Assembly: GCF_000235445.1 (NCBI RefSeq)
Contig: NZ_JH378837.1
Span: 8,150 to 72,149, forward strand
Length of the DNA: 64,000 bases
From: Johnsonella ignava ATCC 51276
Lineage (GTDB): Bacteria > Bacillota > Clostridia > Lachnospirales > Lachnospiraceae
Direction: 5' to 3'
A model generated the notes under the pieces. The model searched no databases and was not told the DNA's origin. It saw only the letters and a list, made by a program, of their open reading frames with translations. Position numbers and translations under genes: made by a program. Below, in pieces: positions 16,755 through 25,646 of the stretch; position 1 is the first letter of the stretch; each line of letters begins with the position of its first letter.

Positions 16755-17894
16755 ATGGATAAAGACAGTAATACTTTGAATTTAAAAAGAGTTTTAATTC
16801 TTGCGGGTGCTATTATTGCCTTTACTATAGGTTCAGGCTTTGCTACAGGTCAAGAGATAGTACAATATTACACGGCATATGGAACAAAGAATATACTTGT
16901 ATTGCTTGTGTTTGCAGTAGCATTTCTTTACTACAATTTTAATTTTGCTAAAGCCGGAGCTGAACAAAAATTTGAAAAAGGCAATGATGTTTATAAATTT
17001 TATTGCGGCAGATATATAGGTACATTTTGCGATTATTATTCTACTATATTTTGTTATATGTCGTTTTGGGTAATGGTAGGAGGTGCCGCATCTACCATAA
17101 AGCAACAGTATAACCTGCCTTTATGGGTAGGAGCTGTGATTTTGACGGCAATAACTATTTTAACGGTTATAGGAGGATTGAATTCTCTTGTTGACGCTAT
17201 AGGTATAGTAGGTCCTATTATAGTTACTCTGTGTATATTCATAGGTCTTGTAACCTGTGTAAGAGATGCTAAAAATATAGGAGAGGGACTGAGTGTCATA
17301 GCAAGTGGAAGCTATATAGGTTCGGATGCCGCTAATACGATAAAAAATGCAGGTGCAAACTGGTTGATTTCAGGTTTATCCTATGCAGGTTTTGTATTAC
17401 TGTGGTTTGCCAGCTTTACTTCCGCTCTTGGTGCAAAGAACAGTAAGAAAGATTTAAATTATGGTATATTAGCCGGAACCATTGCTGTATGTATTGCTAT
17501 AATGCTTGTTTCATTCGCACAAATAGCGAATATAAATACGGGAGAAAACGGCACTTATATATGGAATGCGGACATACCGAATCTTATACTTGCTTTAAAG
17601 ATTTGGAAACCGTTTTCGGCTATATTTTCAATTGTGGTATTTGCCGGAATTTATACTACAGCGGTTCCTTTGCTTTATAATCCGGTTGTAAGATTTTCAA
17701 AGGAAGGAACAAACACGTTCAGAATGCTTACTGTAGCACTTGGAGTGCTTGGTTTGATAGTAGGCTTATTCTTACCGTTTCGAGTTTTAGTTAATTATAT
17801 ATATGTATTAAACGGATATGTAGGAGCAGTATTAATATTATTTATGCTGTGGAAAAATTTTTCTGATATTTTCTTAAATAAGAAAAAGTCATAA
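16755..17894 (+). CDS. YkvI-type membrane transporter linked to the reductase
   Basis: A 379-residue membrane protein with about ten helices. The first helix LILAGAIIAFTIGSGFATGQEIVQYYTAYG has the broken-helix glycine pattern of the LeuT/APC fold and matches the YkvI family. It starts 24 bases after the selenoprotein stop and has a GGGGAAG ribosome site, so it belongs to the reductase operon. I infer that it imports the amine substrate (sarcosine, betaine or a related compound), perhaps with a cation. A strong terminator follows. Confidence 0.8.
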   Translation: MDKDSNTLNLKRVLILAGAIIAFTIGSGFATGQEIVQYYTAYGTKNILVLLVFAVAFLYYNFNFAKAGAEQKFEKGNDVYKFYCGRYIGTFCDYYSTIFCYMSFWVMVGGAASTIKQQYNLPLWVGAVILTAITILTVIGGLNSLVDAIGIVGPIIVTLCIFIGLVTCVRDAKNIGEGLSVIASGSYIGSDAANTIKNAGANWLISGLSYAGFVLLWFASFTSALGAKNSKKDLNYGILAGTIAVCIAIMLVSFAQIANINTGENGTYIWNADIPNLILALKIWKPFSAIFSIVVFAGIYTTAVPLLYNPVVRFSKEGTNTFRMLTVALGVLGLIVGLFLPFRVLVNYIYVLNGYVGAVLILFMLWKNFSDIFLNKKKS

Positions 17895-17905
17895 ATATTA
17901 AATTG

Positions 17906-17947
17906 AGCCGCCCTTAACAGCTTAGAAGGCTGTTAAGGGCGGCTTAT
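17906..17947 (+). terminator. Strong Rho-independent terminator
   Basis: A perfect 16-bp stem (AGCCGCCCTTAACAGC and its complement) with a 7-base loop, followed by TATTTTATTTC. It closes the reductase operon. Confidence 0.9.
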
Positions 17948-17955
17948 TTTATTTC

Positions 17956-17984
17956 TTGACAAACAGTATCAAAAGTAGTAATAT
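17956..17984 (+). promoter_or_regulatory. Promoter of the TetR/MATE pair
   Basis: Consensus TTGACA at 17956-17961 and TAATAT at 17979-17984 with exactly 17 bases between them. It lies 37 bases before the TetR start codon. Confidence 0.8.
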
Positions 17985-17988
17985 TTTA

Positions 17989-18010
17989 TTACCGACGATA
18001 TAGTCGGTAA
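17989..18010. promoter_or_regulatory. TetR operator palindrome
   Basis: TTACCGAC-GATATA-GTCGGTAA: perfect 8-bp arms. It begins 5 bases after the -10 box, over the transcription start, so binding would block the gene's own promoter. Confidence 0.75.
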
Positions 18011-18020
18011 AGGAGGAGCT

Positions 18021-18590
18021 ATGGAGGAAAAAAGACTAACCAAGGAAAAAAGAAGAAAACAGATTAAAGATATTTCTTTGAAACTTTTTGTAGATAAAGG
18101 ATATTCTAAAACTACCATGGATGAGATTGTACAAGCGGTTGGCATATCCAAAGGGGGAATGTATCATCATTTTTCCAATAAAGAGGAGATTTTTTTGGAG
18201 CTTTTAAAAGACGGCAGTGAGTATAGAAAAAATCTCGTGCTGGAATATATGAGAGAAAATTCTCAAAGCAGGAGAGAAAAAATAATAGAGATTTTGTTAG
18301 ATAGAATTTTGGATAAAAATCCATATAAGGACTTATATACAGTATTTCTTATAGAGATGCAGGGCAATGAGAAATTTAAAAAATTGTTTGAAAAGATATA
18401 TGATGAAAGTCTTGAAGATTTTGTCGGATTTTGTAAAAAAGAGGGATTGGAAGAGTATATAGCAATAAGCAATCGTGAATTTACTTTTTTGATGAATTGT
18501 TTATATGTAGGTATCTATTTGTTTGATAATGTAGATATTCTAAAACTGAAGAATATGCTTAGGACTATGTTTGGGGCTTATTTAAATTAA
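18021..18590 (+). CDS. TetR family regulator of a MATE efflux pump
   Basis: A 189-residue TetR regulator. The helix-turn-helix is ISLKLFVDKGYSKTTMDEIVQAVGISKGGMYHHFSNKEEIF (about residues 17-57). The C-terminal part is the ligand-binding helical bundle. Ribosome site AAAGGAGG right after the operator palindrome. The operator overlaps its transcription start, so it represses itself. The MATE transporter follows 68 bases later in the same direction and is probably released together with it when a toxic ligand binds. Confidence 0.88.
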   Translation: MEEKRLTKEKRRKQIKDISLKLFVDKGYSKTTMDEIVQAVGISKGGMYHHFSNKEEIFLELLKDGSEYRKNLVLEYMRENSQSRREKIIEILLDRILDKNPYKDLYTVFLIEMQGNEKFKKLFEKIYDESLEDFVGFCKKEGLEEYIAISNREFTFLMNCLYVGIYLFDNVDILKLKNMLRTMFGAYLN

Positions 18591-18658
18591 TAATACATAT
18601 CTATATCTTATGATTTGGATATTAGAGATATGTGGAAATATATGACAGGAGGAATACT

Positions 18659-20017
18659 GTGAATAAAGAAAAAGAAATGATACTAAAAGAAAATTTATGG
18701 AAAGTTTGTTACAGACTTTCGCTTCCGGCTATTATAGCCATGGTTTTATACGGACTGAATGTCATTTTTGACGGGGTATTCGTAGGTAGATTAGTGGGAA
18801 AGACGGCATTTGCAGGAATCTCCATAGTATATCCGTTAACACAGCTTAGTTTAGGTTTAGGTTCGTTGGTAGGCGTAGGGGCAGGCTCTTATCTCAGTAT
18901 CTTACTTGGTGAAGATGACAGAGAGACTCAAGGCAAAATTGTAGGCAATGCAAATCTGATTTCTATAGTAGTTACAGTTATTATGATGTTTTTCGGCTTT
19001 GTATTTATGACACCTCTACTTCAGTCCATCGGAGCAGATGGTGAGACTTTATATTATGCTATAAGTTATTTTAGGATTACATTGATAGGCAGTATATTTT
19101 GGATTGTCGGACTTGCTTACAACATGATAGTAAGGGCTGAGGGAAAGATGAAAACTGCTGCTGTTATGATGGGGATAGGTCTTATAGTAAATATAATATC
19201 AAATTATATATTTATGAAAATCTTCAACATGGGTGTAGCCGGAGCGGCATGGGGGACAAACATAGGTATGTTTGTATATGCACTCCTGTTTGTAATCTAT
19301 TGTAAGAGAGGAAAGGCAAGCTTCAATTCAAATATATTTACTGTAAGAGCTGATAAGGAAATAATTAAGGAGATTGTTTCTTTAGGAATGTCATCGCTTA
19401 TTATGAGTGTTATGGGAATAATACAGGGTGTGATTATTTTAAGGGCGTTTAAATCCTACGGAAGTGAGCTTGATATTACATTCTACGGAGCGGTATTTAG
19501 GATATTTAATTTTTCTCTTACACCGATTTACGGACTTATGAGAGCTTTGCAACCTGTAGCGGGTATTAATTACGGAGCTGAAAAGTATGAAAGAAGTATA
19601 AGCTCGTTTAAGATATTTTCTTTTGTAGCATTAATTATAATGTTACCGTTTTGGCTCGTGTCAATGATTAATCCGAGGCTTGTAATGGGAAGTATGCTGC
19701 CACAGGTCAATTTTAACGAGCAGTATATTTTCAGTTTCAGAATATTTATGTCGATAGCACCGCTCCTTTCTATCACTATGACAGCTATGACTTTTTGGCC
19801 TTCAATAAAGAAAGCGACTCCTGCAATGGTAATAGGACTTGGAAGACAGTTATTTTTATATATTCCTCTTATGATTATATTGCCTAGGATTTTTGGTGTA
19901 CAGTCAATATATGTAGGCTCATTTGCGATAGATGTATTTCTTTCGATAATTGTAATATTAGTCCTATTAAAGGATTTTAAAGACTTGAGAAAACTGAAAC
20001 CTGAAGGCAGGTACTGA
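18659..20017 (+). CDS. MATE family efflux transporter
   Basis: A 452-residue membrane protein with about twelve helices of the MATE/MatE type. The start region LKENLWKVCYRLSLPAIIAMVLYGLNVIFDGVFVGRLVG and the second repeat beginning EIVSLGMSSLIMSVMG are typical. It exports drugs or cationic metabolites in exchange for Na+ or H+. The GTG at 18659 is chosen because AGGAGGAAT precedes it; the ATG at 18632 has no ribosome site. Controlled by the upstream TetR gene. Confidence 0.9.
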   Translation: MNKEKEMILKENLWKVCYRLSLPAIIAMVLYGLNVIFDGVFVGRLVGKTAFAGISIVYPLTQLSLGLGSLVGVGAGSYLSILLGEDDRETQGKIVGNANLISIVVTVIMMFFGFVFMTPLLQSIGADGETLYYAISYFRITLIGSIFWIVGLAYNMIVRAEGKMKTAAVMMGIGLIVNIISNYIFMKIFNMGVAGAAWGTNIGMFVYALLFVIYCKRGKASFNSNIFTVRADKEIIKEIVSLGMSSLIMSVMGIIQGVIILRAFKSYGSELDITFYGAVFRIFNFSLTPIYGLMRALQPVAGINYGAEKYERSISSFKIFSFVALIIMLPFWLVSMINPRLVMGSMLPQVNFNEQYIFSFRIFMSIAPLLSITMTAMTFWPSIKKATPAMVIGLGRQLFLYIPLMIILPRIFGVQSIYVGSFAIDVFLSIIVILVLLKDFKDLRKLKPEGRY

Positions 20018-20076
20018 TACTGCCGGCAGGAAATATATCGTTATTTGTTTGAATTTGAATTTAAAGCTTTACTTTA

Positions 20077-20116
20077 AGAGAACTATCTACAGTAAGTGTA
20101 GAAGTTCTCTTTTTAT
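20077..20116 (+). terminator. Rho-independent terminator
   Basis: AGAGAACT pairs with AGTTCTCT, with an inner CTAC/GTAG pair, followed by TTTTATAT. It ends the TetR-MATE unit. Confidence 0.85.
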
Positions 20117-20215
20117 ATATTCAATATTAAATTGTTATATACTTGATTTATATTCAAAAAATATATATAATAAATTAAATTATTAACATACAAAAAATAT
20201 GGAGGGTATGATTGT

Positions 20216-20845
20216 ATGAACAATATTTGGGATTTTTGGGCAAATTATTATAATAAGCTTTGGGTGCAAAGGTATTCATTAAAACCAAGCAGAGATAAAG
20301 TGATAGATATTATAAAAAGAACGAAATTAAAAAGAGGAAGTTTACTTGATATCGGGTGTGGAACAGGACAGCTTATAGAACAAATATATTCAAAATTTGA
20401 GGACAGATTTTTACTTGTAGGGGCGGATTATTCAAAAAATATGTTAAAACAGGCGAGAAGAAACCTTAAAATACATGGTATCAAGGCAGAACTTATATAT
20501 ACGGACGTAAATTATATAAAGGAAAATGTTAAGAAAAGATTTGATATAATAACATGTACACATTCATTGCCGTATTATAAAAACCAGGAAAAAGCAATTT
20601 CGGATATGGCTGATTTATTAAATACAAATGGATATATAATAGTTATATGTGCCTCCGTAAATAATTTGTATGATTTATTTGCCTGCAGTATATTAAAATT
20701 TACAACAGGAAAAGCACATTATCCTTCTATAAAGGAGTTAAAAAACTTTGCAAAAGACAAGTTAAGGTTTATAGGGCTTTCTCGGATTAAAAAAGCATTT
20801 TTCGTACCTAGTATAGTAGCTGTAGTATACAAAAAGGAAGTTTAA
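20216..20845 (+). CDS. Class I SAM-dependent methyltransferase
   Basis: A 209-residue methyltransferase. Motif I is LLDIGCGTGQL (about residues 43-53), motif II has GADYSKNML, then YTDVNYI and the post-I region FDIITCTHSLPY. Small enough to be a soluble enzyme acting on a small molecule, lipid head group or peptide. It opens a tight unit with two radical SAM genes (next start one base after its stop). Ribosome site GGAGGGT. Its target is unknown. Confidence 0.85.
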   Translation: MNNIWDFWANYYNKLWVQRYSLKPSRDKVIDIIKRTKLKRGSLLDIGCGTGQLIEQIYSKFEDRFLLVGADYSKNMLKQARRNLKIHGIKAELIYTDVNYIKENVKKRFDIITCTHSLPYYKNQEKAISDMADLLNTNGYIIVICASVNNLYDLFACSILKFTTGKAHYPSIKELKNFAKDKLRFIGLSRIKKAFFVPSIVAVVYKKEV

Positions 20846-20846
20846 A

Positions 20847-22223
20847 ATGGTAGGTAATAAACTGCGTATATTGCTGATTCGTCCTAAACCTCCGAAGGAA
20901 ACTATAGGATTGCAGCATGTGATGATATGTGAACCGTTGGAGCTTGAGTATCTGGCAGGAAACGTAGACAAAAGAGCGGTAAGCGTTAAAATTATAGATA
21001 TGATACTGGAAAAAAAGCCGATTGAGTTTTTTATAAAAAAATATAAGCCTCATATAGTAGGTATGACTGCTTATATTACCCATGTGGGTGTGGTGAAAAA
21101 AATGGCAAGAGATATAAAGTCTGTATCAAAAAAGATTATAACTGTGGTAGGCGGTGTTCATGCGGAGGTAGTGCCGGAAGATTTTATCTCAAAATATATA
21201 GACTGTATAATATGCTCAAAGCCTATAGACACCTTTCTAAAAATAATAGATAACGTGATGGCAAAAGAGGATATTAAGCATATAGACGGAACCTATATAA
21301 AGGGTAAAAAACACTTGAAAACGCCTTCTTTTAATTATTTACCGCCTGACAGAAGTTCAGTTTCAAAATATAGAAAAAAATATTATTACATGTTTCATAA
21401 CCCCTGTGCACTTATAAAAACTTCACTTGGTTGTCCGTATACTTGCAGCTTTTGTTTTTGTAAAGAAATAACAGGCGGGAAGTATTATGTTAGAAAACTT
21501 GATGAAGTTATAAAAGAACTTGAGAGTATAAAGGAGAGAGAAGTATATATAGTAGATGATGATTTTTTATTTAATGAAGACAGATTAAATGATTTTTGTG
21601 ATAAATTAAAAGAGAGAAATATAAATAAAAGATTTTTAGTATATGGAAGAGCGGACTTTATAGCAAATCATGAAAAGGTTATAAGGAGACTTTCAAGATA
21701 TGGTCTCAGGGCGGTGATTGTAGGTATAGAGTCAGTGCGAGAAAAGGATCTTAAGGATTTTAATAAAAGGAGTTCTCTTGAAAACAATAAAAGAGCTATA
21801 AAAATTCTTCAAAAATACGGTATAGAATTATATGCTACTATGATTTTACAGCCGGATTTTACAAAACAGGACTTTAAACAGATAGAAGATTATATAATAG
21901 GTTTAAATGTAAGTTTTGTAAATCTTCAGCCCCTTACCCCTTTGCCCGGAACAGAGATTTATGATGATTATAAGGACAGGATACTGGTATCACGAAAAAA
22001 CTATGCCATGTGGGATTTGGCACATATAGTACTGGAGCCTATGTTTATGAGTAAAAGACAGTATTATTATCAAATAATTAAAACGTATGCCAAGATAGTT
22101 TTTAGACCGGATAATATAATTAAGATGATTAAAAAATATGGAATAAAAGAAGTGGTTAAGATGTGGTGGGGAAGCCAATTCGTTACTATGCAGTATATAA
22201 GTAAGATTATACGAGGTAGGTAG
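20847..22223 (+). CDS. Cobalamin-type radical SAM protein, first of three
   Basis: A 458-residue protein with an N-terminal cobalamin-binding-like Rossmann domain (residues 1-140; PHIVGMTAYITH and TVVGGVHAEV) and a radical SAM core. The Fe-S motif is GCPYTCSFCFC, and the later barrel words VYIVDDDFLFNEDRL and YGRADFIANHEKVIRRL are typical. The N-domain has no clear DxHxxG, so cobalamin may bind base-off without a His ligand or not at all. Such enzymes methylate or rearrange unactivated carbons. The ATG follows AGGAAG. Closely related to the broken gene at 25643. Confidence 0.87.
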   Translation: MVGNKLRILLIRPKPPKETIGLQHVMICEPLELEYLAGNVDKRAVSVKIIDMILEKKPIEFFIKKYKPHIVGMTAYITHVGVVKKMARDIKSVSKKIITVVGGVHAEVVPEDFISKYIDCIICSKPIDTFLKIIDNVMAKEDIKHIDGTYIKGKKHLKTPSFNYLPPDRSSVSKYRKKYYYMFHNPCALIKTSLGCPYTCSFCFCKEITGGKYYVRKLDEVIKELESIKEREVYIVDDDFLFNEDRLNDFCDKLKERNINKRFLVYGRADFIANHEKVIRRLSRYGLRAVIVGIESVREKDLKDFNKRSSLENNKRAIKILQKYGIELYATMILQPDFTKQDFKQIEDYIIGLNVSFVNLQPLTPLPGTEIYDDYKDRILVSRKNYAMWDLAHIVLEPMFMSKRQYYYQIIKTYAKIVFRPDNIIKMIKKYGIKEVVKMWWGSQFVTMQYISKIIRGR

Positions 22224-22286
22224 TATAAAAAATAATTTTCATTAGTATTTGTGCCGCCATCTTAAGGCGGCGGAACGGAGGTTGGT

Positions 22287-23609
22287 ATGCAAAAGAAAAA
22301 ACTTGTACTGATACAGTCATCCCCCTATGACCATAATAAAAAACCTGTAAAAAAGTCAAAGCTTTACTTTGTAGGACTTGCGATGCCGCTGCTTGCCGCT
22401 ATGACTCCTGAAGAATTTGATGTTAGAATAATTCTGGAAACCATAGAAGATATAGATTTTGATATGGATGTAGATATAGTTGGTATAGGAAGCATGGGAC
22501 ATGCCGTTATTAGAAGTATAGATATAGCAAAGGAATTTAAAAAAAGAGGCAGGACGGTATTTATGGGTGGATATATGGTAAGTCTTATGCCGAAGGAAGC
22601 AAAAAAGTACTGTGATAGCGTGATAGTGGGTGATGGTGAATTAGCATATCCTGCCATGTTAAGAGATTATCTAAAAGGAGAGATTAAAAGTTTTTATAAT
22701 ATGCCGATAAGTGTTATAGAAACACCTTTGCCAAGGTTTGATTTAATACTTGATAAAAAAATAGGTGATATGCTTCCGGTGCAGGCAGGAAGGGGATGCC
22801 CTAAATCCTGCAGTTTCTGTTCTATATATTGCCTTTATAAAAACCACTATATAAGAAGACCCATAGAGGATGTCGTAAGGGATATAAGGCAGATAAAGGA
22901 TTTGGGATTTAAAAAATTTATGCTTTTAGATGATAACATAATGTCAAACAGAGCGTATATGATGGAACTTTTAGATTATATTATACCTATGAAGATGTTA
23001 TGGATAAGTCAGTGTTCTATAGACATAGGTGATGATGAACAATTACTTAAAAAGCTTGCCCAAAGCGGCTGTATGACACTTAGTTTCGGACTTGAAAGCA
23101 TAGTACAGGAAAGCCTTAACAGTATGAATAAGTCATGGGCTAAAGTTGCAGATTATAAAAGGCTTATTGGAAATATACAGTCAGCCGGTATAGATATTTC
23201 TACAGAAATGGTAGTAGGAGCGGATGCCGATACTATAGAGTCTATAAGAAATACTGCAGATTTTATAAGAGAGTGTAAGATAGTTGTGCCTAGATTTTAT
23301 ATACTGACTCCTATTCCGGGTACTATATATCATAAACAGATGCTTGAGCAAAAAAGAATTTATATAGAAGATATGTATAGTTATGATGGGAGCCAGGCTG
23401 TGCATATACCTGTAAATATGACTCCTGATGAACTTACCGGAGAGTACTGGAGGCTGTATGAGAAAGTTTTTGAAATTGGAAATATAATGGAAAGAACTGT
23501 GTTTAGGAAAGAGTTCTTTAAGCATCCGGGCAGATATTTATTTTATATGGCAATTAATCTTTATTACAGATATCAAATAAAAAAAAGAATAACTCCCAAT
23601 ATAATATAA
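22287..23609 (+). CDS. Cobalamin-type radical SAM protein, second of three
   Basis: A 440-residue protein of the same overall layout but from a different subgroup. N-terminal B12-like domain (VDIVGIGSMGHAVIRS, TVFMGGYMVSL), then the Fe-S motif CPKSCSFCSIYC, then KFMLLDDNIMSNRAYM and SFGLESIVQESL. The extra Cys after the triad (SIYC) is notable. Ribosome site CGGAGGT. There are 63 bases between it and the first radical SAM gene, with a GC-rich run GCCGCCATCTTAAGGCGGC that can form a small hairpin. Target unknown. Confidence 0.87.
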   Translation: MQKKKLVLIQSSPYDHNKKPVKKSKLYFVGLAMPLLAAMTPEEFDVRIILETIEDIDFDMDVDIVGIGSMGHAVIRSIDIAKEFKKRGRTVFMGGYMVSLMPKEAKKYCDSVIVGDGELAYPAMLRDYLKGEIKSFYNMPISVIETPLPRFDLILDKKIGDMLPVQAGRGCPKSCSFCSIYCLYKNHYIRRPIEDVVRDIRQIKDLGFKKFMLLDDNIMSNRAYMMELLDYIIPMKMLWISQCSIDIGDDEQLLKKLAQSGCMTLSFGLESIVQESLNSMNKSWAKVADYKRLIGNIQSAGIDISTEMVVGADADTIESIRNTADFIRECKIVVPRFYILTPIPGTIYHKQMLEQKRIYIEDMYSYDGSQAVHIPVNMTPDELTGEYWRLYEKVFEIGNIMERTVFRKEFFKHPGRYLFYMAINLYYRYQIKKRITPNII

Positions 23610-23622
23610 GAAAAGGAAATAT

Positions 23623-24699
23623 ATGTATATAGTAAATATTCAGGCAAAGAATTATAAAAAATTTATACGGTTTCAACATGAAATTTATAAAGATGATGAA
23701 CAATTTAGAGATTTGCAATCAGTATTATTGCCGGATATATTAAGAAAAAAAGCACGGATTACTAAAGGAAGTGAGATAGAAGCATATTTATTATATTCTG
23801 ATGATAATAAAATAGAGGCGGTATTTATTTTGGCTGTAATAGACAGACTTCCGGATACTTTACAAATAGCTTTTTTGGATTTTATAGATAAGGAAGAAAT
23901 ATTTGGAGAAATTTATAAGTTTGCAAAACTTAAAGCAAAAGAAAAAGGATTAAAAAAGCTTTTGCTTGGGCTAAACCTACATGTTAATTACGGGCTTGGT
24001 TTGCTGGCGGATTCATTTCAAAAGCCTGCAAGCTTTGGGAGCGCATACAATAAAGAATATTATATTAGACATATTGAAAAGTATATGCAGCCTACAGATT
24101 TGCTTTACAGCTATAAAATAAAAATTGCCGATATAGGTATGAATTTACCCGAACGTTCATTAAACTATATAGAACAAAATTTCAGCATAAGAAAGGCTGA
24201 TTTTAAAAATATTAAAAAAACTGCCGCTTTATATACTGAAATTAATAATAAAGCTTTTGTAAATCATAAGTATTATTATACTGCAAGAAAAGAAGAGGAT
24301 ATGGAGCTGCTTTCTTCATTTAAATATATAATAAAAGAAGAAAATCTTTTATTTGTTTATTACCGTGAAAAGCCTATAGGTTTTATGCTGTGGTATCCGG
24401 ATTTTAATCAGCTTTTAAGCAGGGGACAGAGCTTAGGATTAATGTCAATACTTAAATATAAGTTAGGACTGAAAAAAATAGATACTTTTAAAATCACGGA
24501 ATTTGGTGTATTGCCGGAATATAAAAATAGCGGTGCGGTAATAGCATTGATTAATTATCTGTATAAGCTAAGGGGAAAGTGCTATAAATATTTGGAGTCA
24601 GGGTGGATATGGGAGAAGAATATTGAATCTACGGCAATGGCAAAACGTTTTATAAAAAAAAGATATAAAAGTTTTAAAGTATATGAGGAAGTATTATGA
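23623..24699 (+). CDS. GNAT-like protein of the radical SAM cluster
   Basis: A 358-residue soluble protein. The N-terminal half (residues 1-190) and the C-terminal half (200-340) both look like acetyltransferase-type folds; EAVFILAVIDRLPDT and PIGFMLWYPDFN are strands at the usual acetyl-CoA place. FGVLPEYKNSGAVIALINYLY resembles the acetyl-CoA loop. I recognise only a distant likeness to YghO-type N-acyltransferases. It overlaps the next gene by four bases (ATGA), so both are coupled. It probably transfers an acyl or aminoacyl group to the product of the radical SAM enzymes. Confidence 0.55.
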   Translation: MYIVNIQAKNYKKFIRFQHEIYKDDEQFRDLQSVLLPDILRKKARITKGSEIEAYLLYSDDNKIEAVFILAVIDRLPDTLQIAFLDFIDKEEIFGEIYKFAKLKAKEKGLKKLLLGLNLHVNYGLGLLADSFQKPASFGSAYNKEYYIRHIEKYMQPTDLLYSYKIKIADIGMNLPERSLNYIEQNFSIRKADFKNIKKTAALYTEINNKAFVNHKYYYTARKEEDMELLSSFKYIIKEENLLFVYYREKPIGFMLWYPDFNQLLSRGQSLGLMSILKYKLGLKKIDTFKITEFGVLPEYKNSGAVIALINYLYKLRGKCYKYLESGWIWEKNIESTAMAKRFIKKRYKSFKVYEEVL

Positions 24700-25646
24700 T
24701 TTCAGGTTTTAAGGTTTATGACAGTGCAAAAAAACTTCCGGACACATGGGATAAAATAGCAGAAAAACATATATTCATAAAAAAGGATTTTTTGATATTT
24801 TTGGAGAGTGTTAATTACTGCAGGCAAAACTACCATATTAATGAAAAAGAAAATATTATTATGGTAAGCTATAAACTAAAACTTAATCTGCTTACATTCA
24901 GCAGCAGATTTAAACTTAATTTTACTATAACCATAATAGGTATTCCATTATCCATAGCCTGTACAGGATTTGTATGCGGTAAGGACGGGTTAAAAATTCT
25001 AAGCAGCTATTTAAAACAATTCCCACTGGTTTTGATACTTAATACTGAAGGAGAGCTTCCTATACCGAAAGCCTATACTTTAAGTTCCTACAGTATGGAA
25101 CTTAAAAAAGATTTTTACAGTCTTTTTAACAGCTTAAAAAGCAGGTATAGAAGAAGGCTTAAAATAGCACTTGCCAAGCTTGATAATTTAAAAATAACAA
25201 AACTTTATAAAAAAGATTTCAGCAAAGAACATTACGACCTGTATGAGCAGGTGTATGAACGTTCGGAAGGCAAACTTGAAAAATTAAGTATAGAATTTTT
25301 TAAAAATATGGATGCCGAGATTTATCAGATTCATGGCAAAAACGGCATATTATTAGCGTTTTTTCAAATTAAACAAGTTGATAGAGAACTGATATTTATG
25401 TTTTGCGGAGTGGATAGAGAAAACAATATAAAATATGATACTTATTTAAATATGCTTATATACATACTGAAACTGGCTTATGCCGGGCATTGCCGCAGGC
25501 TTCATCTGGGGCAGACTTGCGGTTACAGCAAGTCAAGACTGGGGGCTGAAAAAGATGAAAAATATATGCATTTGGCAAGTTGTATAATACCGGATTTTAT
25601 ATGCAAAATACTGCTTAATATACTGGGGAAAAGGAGGGAGGAATGA
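24696..25646 (+). CDS. FemAB/GNAT-type acyltransferase of the radical SAM cluster
   Basis: A 316-residue protein. The C-terminal part (KSRYRRRLKIALAKLD, then YEQVYERSEGKLEKLS, ILLAFFQIKQVDRELIFMFCGVDREN and RRLHLGQTCGYSKSRLGA) follows the pattern of the GNAT/FemAB-like 'acetyltransferase 6' group, where a Cys/Tyr/Ser-rich last motif closes the active site. The N-terminal 130 residues are hydrophobic-rich without a signal peptide. Start and stop both overlap neighbours by four bases, so it is an integral part of the operon. Substrate unknown. Confidence 0.6.
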   Translation: MISGFKVYDSAKKLPDTWDKIAEKHIFIKKDFLIFLESVNYCRQNYHINEKENIIMVSYKLKLNLLTFSSRFKLNFTITIIGIPLSIACTGFVCGKDGLKILSSYLKQFPLVLILNTEGELPIPKAYTLSSYSMELKKDFYSLFNSLKSRYRRRLKIALAKLDNLKITKLYKKDFSKEHYDLYEQVYERSEGKLEKLSIEFFKNMDAEIYQIHGKNGILLAFFQIKQVDRELIFMFCGVDRENNIKYDTYLNMLIYILKLAYAGHCRRLHLGQTCGYSKSRLGAEKDEKYMHLASCIIPDFICKILLNILGKRREE

